Shown here: piece by piece, positions 12,891 through 22,900 of the stretch
Position numbering within the stretch: position 1 is the stretch's first letter
Layout: every line of letters begins with the position of its first letter
From: Ramazzottius varieornatus
Lineage: Eukaryota; Tardigrada; Eutardigrada; Parachela; Ramazzottiidae
Length of the DNA: 64,000 nt
Assembly: GCA_001949185.1 (NCBI GenBank)
Contig: BDGG01000001.1
Location: forward strand, 221,739-285,738
Direction of reading: 5' to 3'
Position numbers and translations under genes: made by a program
Notes under the pieces: generated by a model
The model's database searches: none
What the model was told of the DNA's origin: nothing
What the model saw: the letters and a program-made list of their open reading frames with translations, nothing else

Positions 12891-13348
12891 TCTATTCTAT
12901 CGGCGTTTCCAAATTCATGCCTATTTTGGAAATACTGTTCGCTGTCCTTTAGGGTGCAGCATTGCTCTCTGGATGTCCTTCGTTCCTCTTTTGTGATGGA
13001 ATGAAACAACGCTTATTTTTCTGGAGATCATTCTTATTCTTCTTCCCGTAACTTATCAAACTATACTTTCTATTTTCTTCTCCCTTAAAATGATAAAATG
13101 AACTCGCACTTGTGCCTGAAAATTCAGAAGCACCTGCAGGAAGACGAGTACTGACAAGTTCAGCAAACACGTGAAAGCCAGGGAATATTAAAAGTCATCA
13201 AACAAGGAAGCCAAGACAAAATGCACAGAAAAGTACTTTTCCGCAGAAAAGTACTTTTCCGCAGAAAAGTCTCTGAGGAAAAATAGGAACACTTGGATCG
13301 GAAGAGTAAGTTTGGAAGGAGAAATTCTCGAAAAATATCTTGGGCGTC
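12891..13348. other. Convergent intergenic spacer with short palindromic tandem repeat
   Basis: Lies between two genes that end towards each other. At about 13217-13270 an 18-bp unit containing AAAAGTACTTTT repeats two and a half times. Nothing else was recognised. Confidence 0.5.
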
Positions 13349-15839
13349 TTAGTCATCCAAAATCACGATCGAATGATCCCGATTGATCGCAGCTGGTCTA
13401 TCGTTGATCACTGGAAAAGAAGAAACCGAACAGAAAATAATGTATTTTCTGAAAAATAATATTCTCAATTTTTTTGACGAAATATTCCTTACCAAAAGTA
13501 TTCATGTTCTTCAGCACTTTCTTCTCTCGGACAACTAGCCGATCTTTTTCGGCGACGATGTCGACCGTTGGCTTGGAAGTAAAGGCCAGAACATCAGTCA
13601 TGAATCTGCCAGATAAAGCCTCTGCTTAATCGGCACAAAAAAAGTCAACTGAATTTTCTTACTCGTCAAGAATGAGGTCTTCAAAAGGCACCGAAATCTT
13701 GCACCTGGGGCATGTCCACTTGGGCTTGCGGAACCTGTTGGCTTCCAAGTAGCTGGCTGCGCTAAAACACTCGACATGTCGGCATTCGCGACCACGAACA
13801 GGGATATCCAGAGGCTTGAGCGAGAGTGGGCAGATGAGGTTGACGATGCTCGAACCGCTCATGATGCCATCGTCGTCGTCTGGCGACAGAATCTGGAAGG
13901 CTGCAAACATGCCGATTTTTTGGAAAGCTCTTTGTCATCCAGGTAACCATAAAAACTTCCGAGTCCTTATTCGACTTCGCAAAAAAAATCAAAAGCTTGC
14001 AAGACCACCTCGACAAGATTGCTTCTTCAAGTGACGAACGCTCGCAGCCAACAACACTGGAAATGTGCGCCACTTGTAACAACTATCTCGATCAGATCAT
14101 TTTTCCCAAGTAACGCATATCTTCACCCAATTACAACGAAAACGTGCGCCGCTTTAAAGAACAATTGAACGCGACAAGTTCGCTTTCTAAGTGGCGCACA
14201 CGTTCGGTGTCATAGGCTGAGAACGTGCGCCAGTCAGGAAAACGAACATCGTCTTCCCAAGCGGCGCACGCACCCAGCCTAAAACTCTGGAAACGTGCGC
14301 CACTCAAAAGAACAACCAAACTCGACAAAATCGTTCTCTCCAGTGGCGCGTTTCCAGTGTCAACGGCAAAGAGCGTGTGCCACTTGTGAAGAAAACTTTG
14401 TCTGCATAGCTCCCGTTTAAAAAACGTGTACCACGAAGAGCGCCGTCAGCGATTGACAATTTACGTTGCTGCACTTCTCGGACCAGTTCTTCTGTGGGTC
14501 GGCGTCTGGTCAGCTCGACGTGCATTATGAAGTCCTGCAATGCAACGCACCACAATGAGAAGAAACTCAGACAAACAAAACTCAGCCTTTGGAAATATTT
14601 ACAGACTGAAATTACTGGACTTACTTCCTCTGCATCGTTCTGCCTGACAGTATACTCCACAATCAGATTGACAGAGATGGGTCTACCGGTGGCCAGATTC
14701 GTCGAAGATCGGAGGAACTCCTTCTTGAGCTCAATCGGGGCCGCTACTAATGGTTTATCAGCGGCGATCCCGTAGTTGACATTTTCCTACAAGAGAGACC
14801 ATTCCATCAAGGCAGCACTGCGGGGACAATGCACAAACCAGCTGACTAACGTCACCCGACAATAATTCAACGGGTTGATTGGCTACAACTGTCTGGCTTG
14901 ATTGAGGCGGGACAACTCACCACTTTGAGGACGATATTCCCGTTGCAGGTTATCTGCAGATTGTCGGGATTCACATCCACAGCGGGCGACGTGAACATGG
15001 GCGCATAACGCGCGAACCTCACGAGAACGACGTGGGTGGCCTCAGGAAATTCGAGATCGACGGAAAAGGAGTGGAGAATGCTTCGGTTGACTCCACGACG
15101 CTCCATGGTCGGATGAGTGCCTGAAACGAAACAAGACGATGAATGCAACTCGAAGCTTTCTACAACGGACAGACACCGTACCTGTTTGGACACCAGGACT
15201 TATGACTTTCAAAGGTTCATAGAAGAGCGGCGGTAGGAGAGCAGCTTGTGGAATCAAAGCTCTGGGAATGACTGAAGGCAGCACAACTTTGGCTGACGGA
15301 TCAACGGCATACAGACGTTGGTCGCAGTCGTTGATTGCTTGATTGAACGCCGGTCGGGCGACCTTCTTCTTCTGGACTTGTTCCACCACTTTCTCCAGCT
15401 TCTCCACCTTGACATTCTCCTTCTTCTGGGCCAAAGCACGGTTACGGAATTCAGCAACAGCATCTGGAGTTTTTTCTTTGGAAGCTCTGGCTCTGACCTC
15501 CGCTCCGGCTTTGGTTGCAGCAGGAGGAGGCTGCGGCTGGAGAGGGACGGAAGATTGGCGCGGACGAAGCGAGGCTAAGTGACGGTTCGGTGGTGGTGGA
15601 AGGGCTGCAGCAAGGGGTATTTCTTCATCGCTTTCTTTCTCTTCTTCACTCTCACTCTCCACCATCCGTGGACGAGCTACGGGTTTCCTGACCCGACGAA
15701 CGGGAGATGCAGGTGGATCAGCTTTGGTCTTTTTAGGCCGACCTGGTCGTGCTGCCTTCATTGGAGAGCGTGACTTGGTGGATCCTGATCCTCTACCGGC
15801 CAGCAGGCGGTAAGCGTTGCTCATGGACTTCTCACTCAT
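13349..15839 (-). CDS. PIAS: PIAS-family SUMO E3 ligase (PINIT + SP-RING)
   Basis: Transfers SUMO to nuclear substrates together with UBC9. The N-terminal part is a basic, Pro-rich linker (RPGRPKKTK, an AT-hook-like stretch). It is followed by a PINIT-like region (HSFSVDLEFPEATHVVLVRF) and HVELTRRRPTEELVREVQ. The SP-RING/MIZ finger reads LICPLSLKPLDIPVRGREC, then HVECF, then WTCPRC, with all expected Cys/His ligands. The final exon ends in SIVILDD, a hydrophobic-acidic SUMO-interacting motif, before TAA at 13351-13349. The start used here is ATG 15839; a spliced upstream coding exon ending at a donor near 15913 is likely, so an N-terminal SAP domain may lie further up but was not found. The intron at 13.93-14.44 kb is filled by the palindromic repeat. 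Confidence 0.87.
14005..14410. repeat. CAAGTGGCGCAC paired-palindrome array (PIAS intron)
   Basis: The longest array in the window. Half-units face alternately: ATGTGCGCCACTTGTAAC, AACGTGCGCCGCTTTAA, CTAAGTGGCGCACACG, AACGTGCGCCAGTC, CAAGCGGCGCACGC, AACGTGCGCCACTC, CCAGTGGCGCGTTTCC, GTGTGCCACTTGTG. Spacing is about 25-35 nt. Interiors repeat CTCGACAAAATCGTT-like text. Confidence 0.8.
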
Positions 15840-16277
15840 ACCTGCAACACGAAACAACATAGAAGAGACACCATAGGGAAGAGATCGGCTGGAAGAATAT
15901 CGTTTTCTCACTCTGATTTGTCTTGCTCAAGTGCCGTTTGACGACTGGCACGGGTAGTCTGGTGGTTACTGGAACCAGAGTTATTTGAAGCAATCAGATC
16001 AGTAAGGAGAAGGCGGGACCGAATCTTGGCAAGCAAAATTCTTTGTACCTGTCAGTTGGCTAGTGGCCCACTTGATTGGGCAGTCTCCGCGATGACGTTG
16101 AAGCGGAAATTGTATAGTACCGAGCCACCGACGAAGAAACGGCTGTGTTGCAAATCCTTAACAACGAGGAATCCTTCGCGTCAGAAAATTCTGCTATACT
16201 CAGAGAACGCTCATTTCGATACACTCGACAGTGTGTTGTTATACTCTCGACGAAATTGTTCGGAATACTAAACGATC

Positions 16278-17573
16278 ATGATGGCAAAGTCTGAATGGGA
16301 ACCAGAAGAAAGTTTCTACGATGACAGTAGCAATAACGGAAAGATCCAAACGAAGTCGGTAAAGCATCTGTCTACTGTTGACATTCTTCCCGGCACGGAA
16401 TTTGCCAAAGGTAACCCTGTACTCCACTCAAAGACTTTCCAACCCACCAATGAATTACTCCAAAATCAAGATTATGCCCGAAAGCGGGATCTTATTCAGC
16501 ACGTGGTCAAAAGCATGGTGTCTCGCGTTCAGCACCACCTGGACGGTTCGCGCATCAGCAACGTCCTCACCGACATGACGGCACATCTTCGAGTAGCGCT
16601 CTTACTTCTAGTCCTACTCTTCTGTACCGACGAGTCGAAGCTGCAACACATAGGAGACAATATCCACAGGACGTTGGTACTGATGCGTCTTCAGCTCGCG
16701 CTGTCCAATGTCATAGGCAGTGTCCAAGAGAAGCCAAATATGCCATCGGAAGATGCCAGTGGAAAAGAGATATCTGTTGGTTCGTTCGGATCAAACTCTC
16801 ACCTGCAACATTTGGGCGCTCTGAAGGAAACGTTCAGTACGCTGTGCATGTATTTTCGTGACACTTTTGACTACCGGAAATTTCATACCATGGAAGAAAT
16901 TTTCGCGGAAAAACTGGCGGCGTCCAAACACTTCATCTGGATCCACCGACTAGAAGGTAGACTTGCCGAATGCTGTCGTGCCGCGGACCATGGCTGACTA
17001 CAAGCTGGCAGTGTCTTTGTAGACATGGTAGCAGAAGTGATCAAGACCATTTTGGGCAAGTGCAAACGAAATCCTTACGATAGTAAAGAGATAGAACGGA
17101 CGATACACAACATGGGATTGCCGATAAGAAAGCGCAAGCTGAGTTAGAATGGACTCAAAGGCGGTTCCAGGAGCAGATGACCAAGTATCAAGAGATCCAC
17201 GGGCAACTTCAAGCTCAGGTAGACAGTCGGTACATTCCTTCATGTGCATGCTTAAACCCTTCTTGTTGTCTTGTAGGTCCAGACTAATCAGAACATCATT
17301 TATCGCAACCTGATGGAAGTCAAGTCTTTACGGCATCACTTCAAGCAAAACGCCGACGCACGACAAGAGGATGAGACGAAACGCCACCTGGCCAAGATGG
17401 CAAAGTTCACAAGGATACGGGGCGACACCGCGGCCAAGATGGCAAAGTTCACAAGGATACGGGGCGATACCGATGGCAAGACCGCTGACTTTGAAAAAGT
17501 TGTTGCACATTTTTATTCAAACGACAAAAGCGTCATATGCGGTATTAGTGCCAGGATATGCGGCGGGGGTTAG
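16278..17573 (+). CDS. Coiled-coil protein of unknown function
   Basis: Starts at ATG 16278 (ATGATG) and joins in frame through 16278-16956, 17023-17082, 17133-17218 and 17277-17573, about 373 aa. The introns are only 66, 50 and 58 nt. The N-terminal part is helical with Leu-rich stretches; a hydrophobic run (LLLLVLLF, about 16605) may be read-through of one further tiny intron. The C-terminal part is charged and heptad-like (WTQRRFQEQMTKYQEI, YRNLMEVKSLRHHFKQ). Near the end a 14-residue unit (KMAKFTRIRGDT core) is tandemly duplicated. The stop codon overlaps the stop codon of the opposing gene. The gene starts divergently from PIAS. No family recognised. Confidence 0.65.
17391..17474 (+). 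repeat. In-frame 42-bp coding tandem duplication
   Basis: Two copies (17391-17432 and 17433-17474) of a 42-nt unit beginning GCCAAGATGGCAAAGTTCAC. They differ only in the last few bases, so the duplication is recent and keeps frame. Confidence 0.9.
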
Positions 17574-18102
17574 TTCATCAAACTGCACAGCATGTTCAAA
17601 GCCCCGTTAGTTTGCTTGAGATATTGCGCGTAATCGCACATGGGGTGGAGGTGACAGAGATGCTGGCAGGTGTTGGCCGCTGGGACGGCGACGCTGGCCG
17701 AAGTGCGCTGAGCGTGAACGTAGACATGGCCAGGTACATGGTGGAATTGTTTATCGCTGTAGCCGGCCACCACTATGTCCTCGTTTCGGCTAAAGGAGAA
17801 GCTGGCGCTGAAGGCCGTCTTTGCCAAAAGACGGCAAATGCCGCTTTCCATGTTGAAACTGACCATGCGGCAGCGCGGCCCACTGTGGAGCCATGATGCC
17901 CGGCATTCCTCCAAGCAGGCGTAGACTGTCAGCGGTCCGCTAACAGGCTGTGGCGTTGGCTTCGTACCCTTGAACAACTATCCTTTGCGACTGCGCTAAA
18001 GCTAATCCACCATCCTGGGGAGTCCTCACTTCGGCGCCAGTCACGCTAACAAGAGCTACACCGACGGCGACCAGCATAAAGTTGCAAAATAATGGCCAAG
18101 AC
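17570..18102 (-). CDS. Secreted PAN/apple-like protein (frame break or tiny intron)
   Basis: Begins with a signal peptide (MSWPLFCNFMLVAVGVALV) at about 18102. Two cysteine-rich modules follow: CLEECRASW with RCRMVSFNMESGICRLLA, and CQHLCHLHPMCDYAQYL with LC. This spacing resembles PAN/apple domains, which bind proteins or sugars outside the cell. Between the leader and the first module the frame changes near 17945, where the leader frame meets TAG. A 28-nt GT-AG interval would restore phase but is implausibly short; a one-base error or mutation is as likely. Minus-strand AATAAA is about 55 nt past the stop, supporting a gene end here. The stop TAA (17572-17570) overlaps the plus-strand neighbour's TAG. 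Confidence 0.6.
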
Positions 18103-18164
18103 ATGTTGGAGCTGTCAGTAGAAACCTTTCTCCAACGAAGGGTATAATTTCTGTAAAAGTCCAA

Positions 18165-19134
18165 ATATCAATACTTGGATTGCGAACGACGAGTTGTACA
18201 ACTGCAGCTGTTAAGTTAGCAAGGAGCGCCGTATAAATAGCACCAAGAGAAGCCGCTGTCTTGCGATATGGGGACGGAAGCGGCGTCATCTCATCTTTCC
18301 ATTTGGATAAACCTATTCGGCCTGCATCCCGGCCCATTCATTGTCGGCAAATATGGCGCCTGCAGGTGGTGTCATATCAGTCCTTACGTTCCGTTCCTTG
18401 AATTATTCCTTCAACATCTTTTTCATGATTATCAGTAGAAACTCGAATACTTAAGGCAAACGCCTATCCTACCCAAAATTCCAGGAAACGCTTCCGGCTG
18501 TACGTGACTTTACAAACCACGGCTGTCGTATTGCAGTAACTACATGTTCTGTAACAGGTTGATCCGCACGCAATTTAATATGTTCCATTAGCCACTGCCA
18601 TCTCGCTCCATCCAACACCCATTTTCGACAGCTACTTTTTGTGTGCACTGTACACGTCCCTAATCGAGAAAACTAGTCAAAAAGATTGATATCGATGGAA
18701 CGGCATGCATATGCGACGATGTGGAGAACCACAAAATTTAAAGCCAGTGTTGAGGCGAAGAGGTTATTGCTGTCTCCGCAACCCATCTCATGAACCTACG
18801 ACAGGTTCGTTTGCCCCAAAAACATTGACTTTTGAACAAAGCAAAAAAAGAACAAAGAACGCTTGAGTTACGTGAAATGTGGCTATTGGCTCTTTGTGAG
18901 TTTCTTATGCTGCTGCATATGGACAAACTGTTGTGGATCGCCATAGTGAAATCTCCGCCTTCTGACCAGCACTCTAATTGTGTACATTTCGCAGCAGCCA
19001 CGAACAAGGAGAACTCCTGAAAGCATAGAATCCTACACGCCATACAAACGACCGAAGAGCAAGCCCGAAAATCACTCTGAAAAAGTTCGAAGAAATTACG
19101 GACGATGAAAAAGTTACGTAATTATTCAGAGAAT
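18165..19134. other. Spacer without recognised gene
   Basis: About 1 kb between two minus-strand genes. Open frames are short and show no domain; no repeat was recognised. Confidence 0.4.
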
Positions 19135-19609
19135 CTAACGTAACATTGGAGCTCGAACGAAGATCCAATAATACTTGTGGTAGGTCCACATGCAGTCAGA
19201 CGAAGAAGATGAAGCAAGTGAAGGCACTGTCAGGATATCCTCTTCCAACATTCCAGCGCATTTGCGCCCCTCGTTCTTCATTGCCGCGTAAAGAAAACTT
19301 GACAGCTCGCGCGCGATTATCAGCACTTTCAAGACCGTTGAGCGGACAGCGTAGGCTTCATAGGTAACCTGCTGGATCACATCTTCCGCAGCAGAACACA
19401 GGCTCTTATTCCGGAAATGCCTGCCGTCGTACATGATCGACAGTCCTTGCCATACCATGAAGAAAAACAAGACTCTGTAAACGGACACATATAACGCGAA
19501 CTTGGCCGCGTATGGAAATACATGGCTAGATTTGCTCCAGCGGATGGCAGGAAGGTTTGCTGGCATTAAAGAAGTGCTTTTGGTAGCTTCCGCCCAGTAT
19601 CTGCTTTCG
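19135..19609 (-). CDS. Putative small membrane protein (3' exon)
   Basis: An open frame runs from a splice acceptor at about 19609 (CAG then ATACTGGG) through a Met at 19566 to TAG at 19135, giving at least 143 aa. A hydrophobic helix (YVSVYRVLFFFMVWQGL) is near the N-terminal side and a helical segment (VLKVLIIARELSSFLYAAM) follows. A Ser-rich, Trp/Tyr-containing tail ends the protein. Upstream exons are likely; one candidate ending in a GTAAGG donor lies near 19740 but does not match in phase. Not recognised. Confidence 0.4.
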
Positions 19610-19973
19610 GCAAAAAGAGAACAACGTTAAAAACAAGAGCGCGTCTCGAAAAAGGTCACCGCGCAGATTTCAAGACAGATTTCAGTTCTTCATATTTAAA
19701 CCCACAGAATAAATTCTACGCCTGGACCTTACATCGCAGTAGCACATCAGCTTTTCATTATTCATGCCCTGCTGCAATTCGTGATCAATATCAATATATC
19801 AGGGACGCTTTACAGGAGCAGCTAATCCCAACAGGGAAGTATCGCAAGACTCTGAACGCAAAGGCACTCAATGCACTGTGCGCCGATGCGATTCAAATGA
19901 CACCAAAAATGGAAAACCCGAAGGACAGGCACAGAGAACCTGGGGATATATCATCCAAAGTCAAAGTCGGCCC

Positions 19974-22900
19974 CTAGCAGCCGGAACGGAGAGCTTCCAG
20001 TTCCATCGTGGCATCTTTTATCTGCTGTCTTATTTTGTCCAGGTACAAGTGGGGAGTGATCCCCGCCGCCGTCAAACGTTCCTTGAATTTAAGTACGCAC
20101 TTGTACCTGCCTTCCACGTCGGCTAACTTTTGCTTCTCATCGTGCAGCCGGTTCTGAACTCGTATCAAAAGCTTCTCCGCGTTCTTCGCATCGATGAACA
20201 CTACGCCAAATAAAAATTAGTTTATTAATAATACAGACATGTGAAAAAAGCGAAGCGTCCATAAAATCTGACGGACCGGCAGGTCGACTCTACAAGATCG
20301 TTTTTTCAAGTCGCGCACGCTTTTATCAAATTTCGCGGAAAAGGGGCGCCATGTTCAAGCGGCGCGCCCTTCCGGCTAGAAATACGGAAAACGTGCGCCA
20401 CTTGAGACAGCGACTTTGCACGTCTCGTTTGTCGACCATCCACCTCACCTTGATCGGCACTCCTCTCCACGGTCGCCTTTTCATTCGCGAAATTTTCATA
20501 CACCGTTTCCTGCTCTAGAACCCGAGAAACCGATATTTCATTTCATTACAGTACACCAAAAGGAGCGAAGTCTTACTTTGCTCAGTCAGTGTACTACTCT
20601 GCTCATCTACATCAGGCGTACGTCAGAAAGCCTAAGAAGCCTGCCCGCAGCTCGTGACGGTTGGTGAGCAAAGTTGTACGCTGAGCAAAGTGAGACCCAT
20701 CTCCTCGTACTTTTGAGGCCTTCGATGGCTTCAGCCAGCTCCTTCTCCGCCTTCCTCACTGCCTGTTCAAATTCATTCTCCTTGTCGCGGTACTTTTGAT
20801 TTAAGCGCACGTTTCTTTCAGTGGCGTCTTTCTCAAAGTTGCCGGTCTGTGCCTTCATGTCTTCCATAATTTGCGCTTGCTTGGCGTGCTTATGGGTCAC
20901 ATTGCGGTGGATATCTTTGACGGACTCGGATACTTCGTCCACTGCGCGCAGCTTGCAGTACGCCCGGTCCACTTCGTTCTGGGCGGCGGTGATGGCTTCC
21001 TTAAGTTTAGCTGTTCTCCCATGCTGAAATCAACAACTTGTTCGTTACAATCGTTCTAGAATGAGACACTGAAATGAATGCTCGGCAAACGAACTCGACC
21101 AGATAGTACACATATTAAGTTGCCACCGCCAGATGAAAGTCCGACTGTAGCTAAAATGACTTGCAACGTCACTGATTAGCGAAGCAACTGATCAGCACTT
21201 TGAGTAGTTGGGGAGCCACCATGCTTCTCAATGCTAGCTAACCGTAACTTCGATTACGCTATTTTTCGAAAATAAGGGGAGCTCCGGAAAGCAAGATGTA
21301 GTTACACGTCACGAAAGGGGCGGAGCAAGGCCGTAGCTACATTTGCAAAGTGAACCGGGGGGCAACTTAATCTATGCAGTCTTCTATGTGGCGCACGCCT
21401 CCAGCCAATAACAATGTGAGCGCGCGCCACTTTGGGAAAGCAGTCAAAGTGGGACAGGTGGTTTTACCAAGTGGCGCACGCTTCAGCCCATCAAACCGGT
21501 AATATACCGCTACTTGCGAAAGCAATCTGGTCGAGCTTGTTCGCTGCTAAAGGCCACTTACGTATTCCTCGACTTTGTAGGCTTTGTTGTCCTTGTTGAA
21601 GCGGTGTCGCTGGTTGGCTTCCTCTCGTCGCTCCCGCACTGCGTCCAGCTTCTGATCCCACTCTTGTTCGATTAGTGGAGCTTCCTTTCGGATGCAGTCT
21701 CGTTTGTGCAGTAGTTCCTTGTTCTCGCTCTGGATACGACAGAGGTCGCCGATGGCTTTCTGAACTTCCATCTCCATTTTATTCTCACGTTCTTCTAACT
21801 CCAGCTTGGCGTCCGTCAATCGATTCTTTATCTTACATATCTGTACAAAAATCCCCATGCGCTTCCCCCTTCATTTCGTGAATCGCGAAGCGAATTGCTA
21901 ACTTTGAATTCTTATATGGGTGAGGTTATTGTCACCCAGTAAAACCCAAAAAGGTTATTGTCACCCACAAATTAATTCTTTACGACGTTACCGCACACCC
22001 AGAAAGGTTACTGGCGCCCAGTTTTTAGCGAATATACGAGGTAAACTCCACAGTTCGGGCGGGCCAATTTTCCCATCATAATTCGGGCGGCGCGAAAAGT
22101 TTATACCTTGGTCAGTATGCTGTATTGATTGATCATCGTACATCGGTTGATACAACTTTAGGCGTTCCAACATTGAGCAGACCTCTCTTCCTTTCACCGA
22201 TAACTCCTCAACTCTGTGACATCTTCCTATCTCCATAACTATCACGCGAGATAGAAGAGTGTCTGTTCTAGCTCGGCGAACAAAAACTAGGCGATTTGGA
22301 GCAGAAAGAGTAGAGATACAGACCGTCGGAATTGTGATGGGAAAATCGGTCCGACCGAATTGTGGAGTTTACCTCGTAGTCCGAAACTTCTTAGAGAGTG
22401 AAAGTGGCAGTTAGAATGTTAGATGCGACTCTCGGTCTTCCCTCAGTTGTTGGAAACTGGTCAAGATGCAGACTCAGAAAACCAGTATGAACATGCGAAC
22501 GGATCATGTCTCTGTTGAAGTTTGTTGAGGCAGCATTGTTGTTCCCCGAGACAATCTCGACCGCGCTGGCAATTGCATGCGGTCCACAGTCATATCCGTT
22601 TGACTGTTGCTGGACTCTGGGATAGAAAGCTGTTATCTTCGTTCCCCGTGGGCCTGGAATCAGACCTTGCACACGCACCAAAAGATGGCCAACGATTTCC
22701 GGGTCTTTCTGCACAAACGAGTCGTACATGTATAGTTGGTTTTCATTCCAGTCCGTCAAGATCCAACGGTCCCCGGAATCATCTTCGTTCCGTCGTTTGT
22801 GCAGTATTTGCCCGCCTGGGACTCCGTTCCGGAATCGATGTCTGCGCGGATGATGAAGAAGGTCTTTAAAGTAGAAGAGACCGTGGTATCCAAAGTTCTT

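Noticed and set aside
13217-13270. CRISPR-like array
   Set aside because: Only two and a half copies without spacers, in an animal genome; it is a simple tandem palindrome.
14005-14410. CRISPR array or tRNA cluster
   Set aside because: Half-units alternate orientation and vary in length and sequence; no unique spacers and no tRNA fold.
17941-17968. A 28-nt intron as fact
   Set aside because: It restores phase, but the shortest other introns here are about 46 nt; a one-base change explains the break as well.
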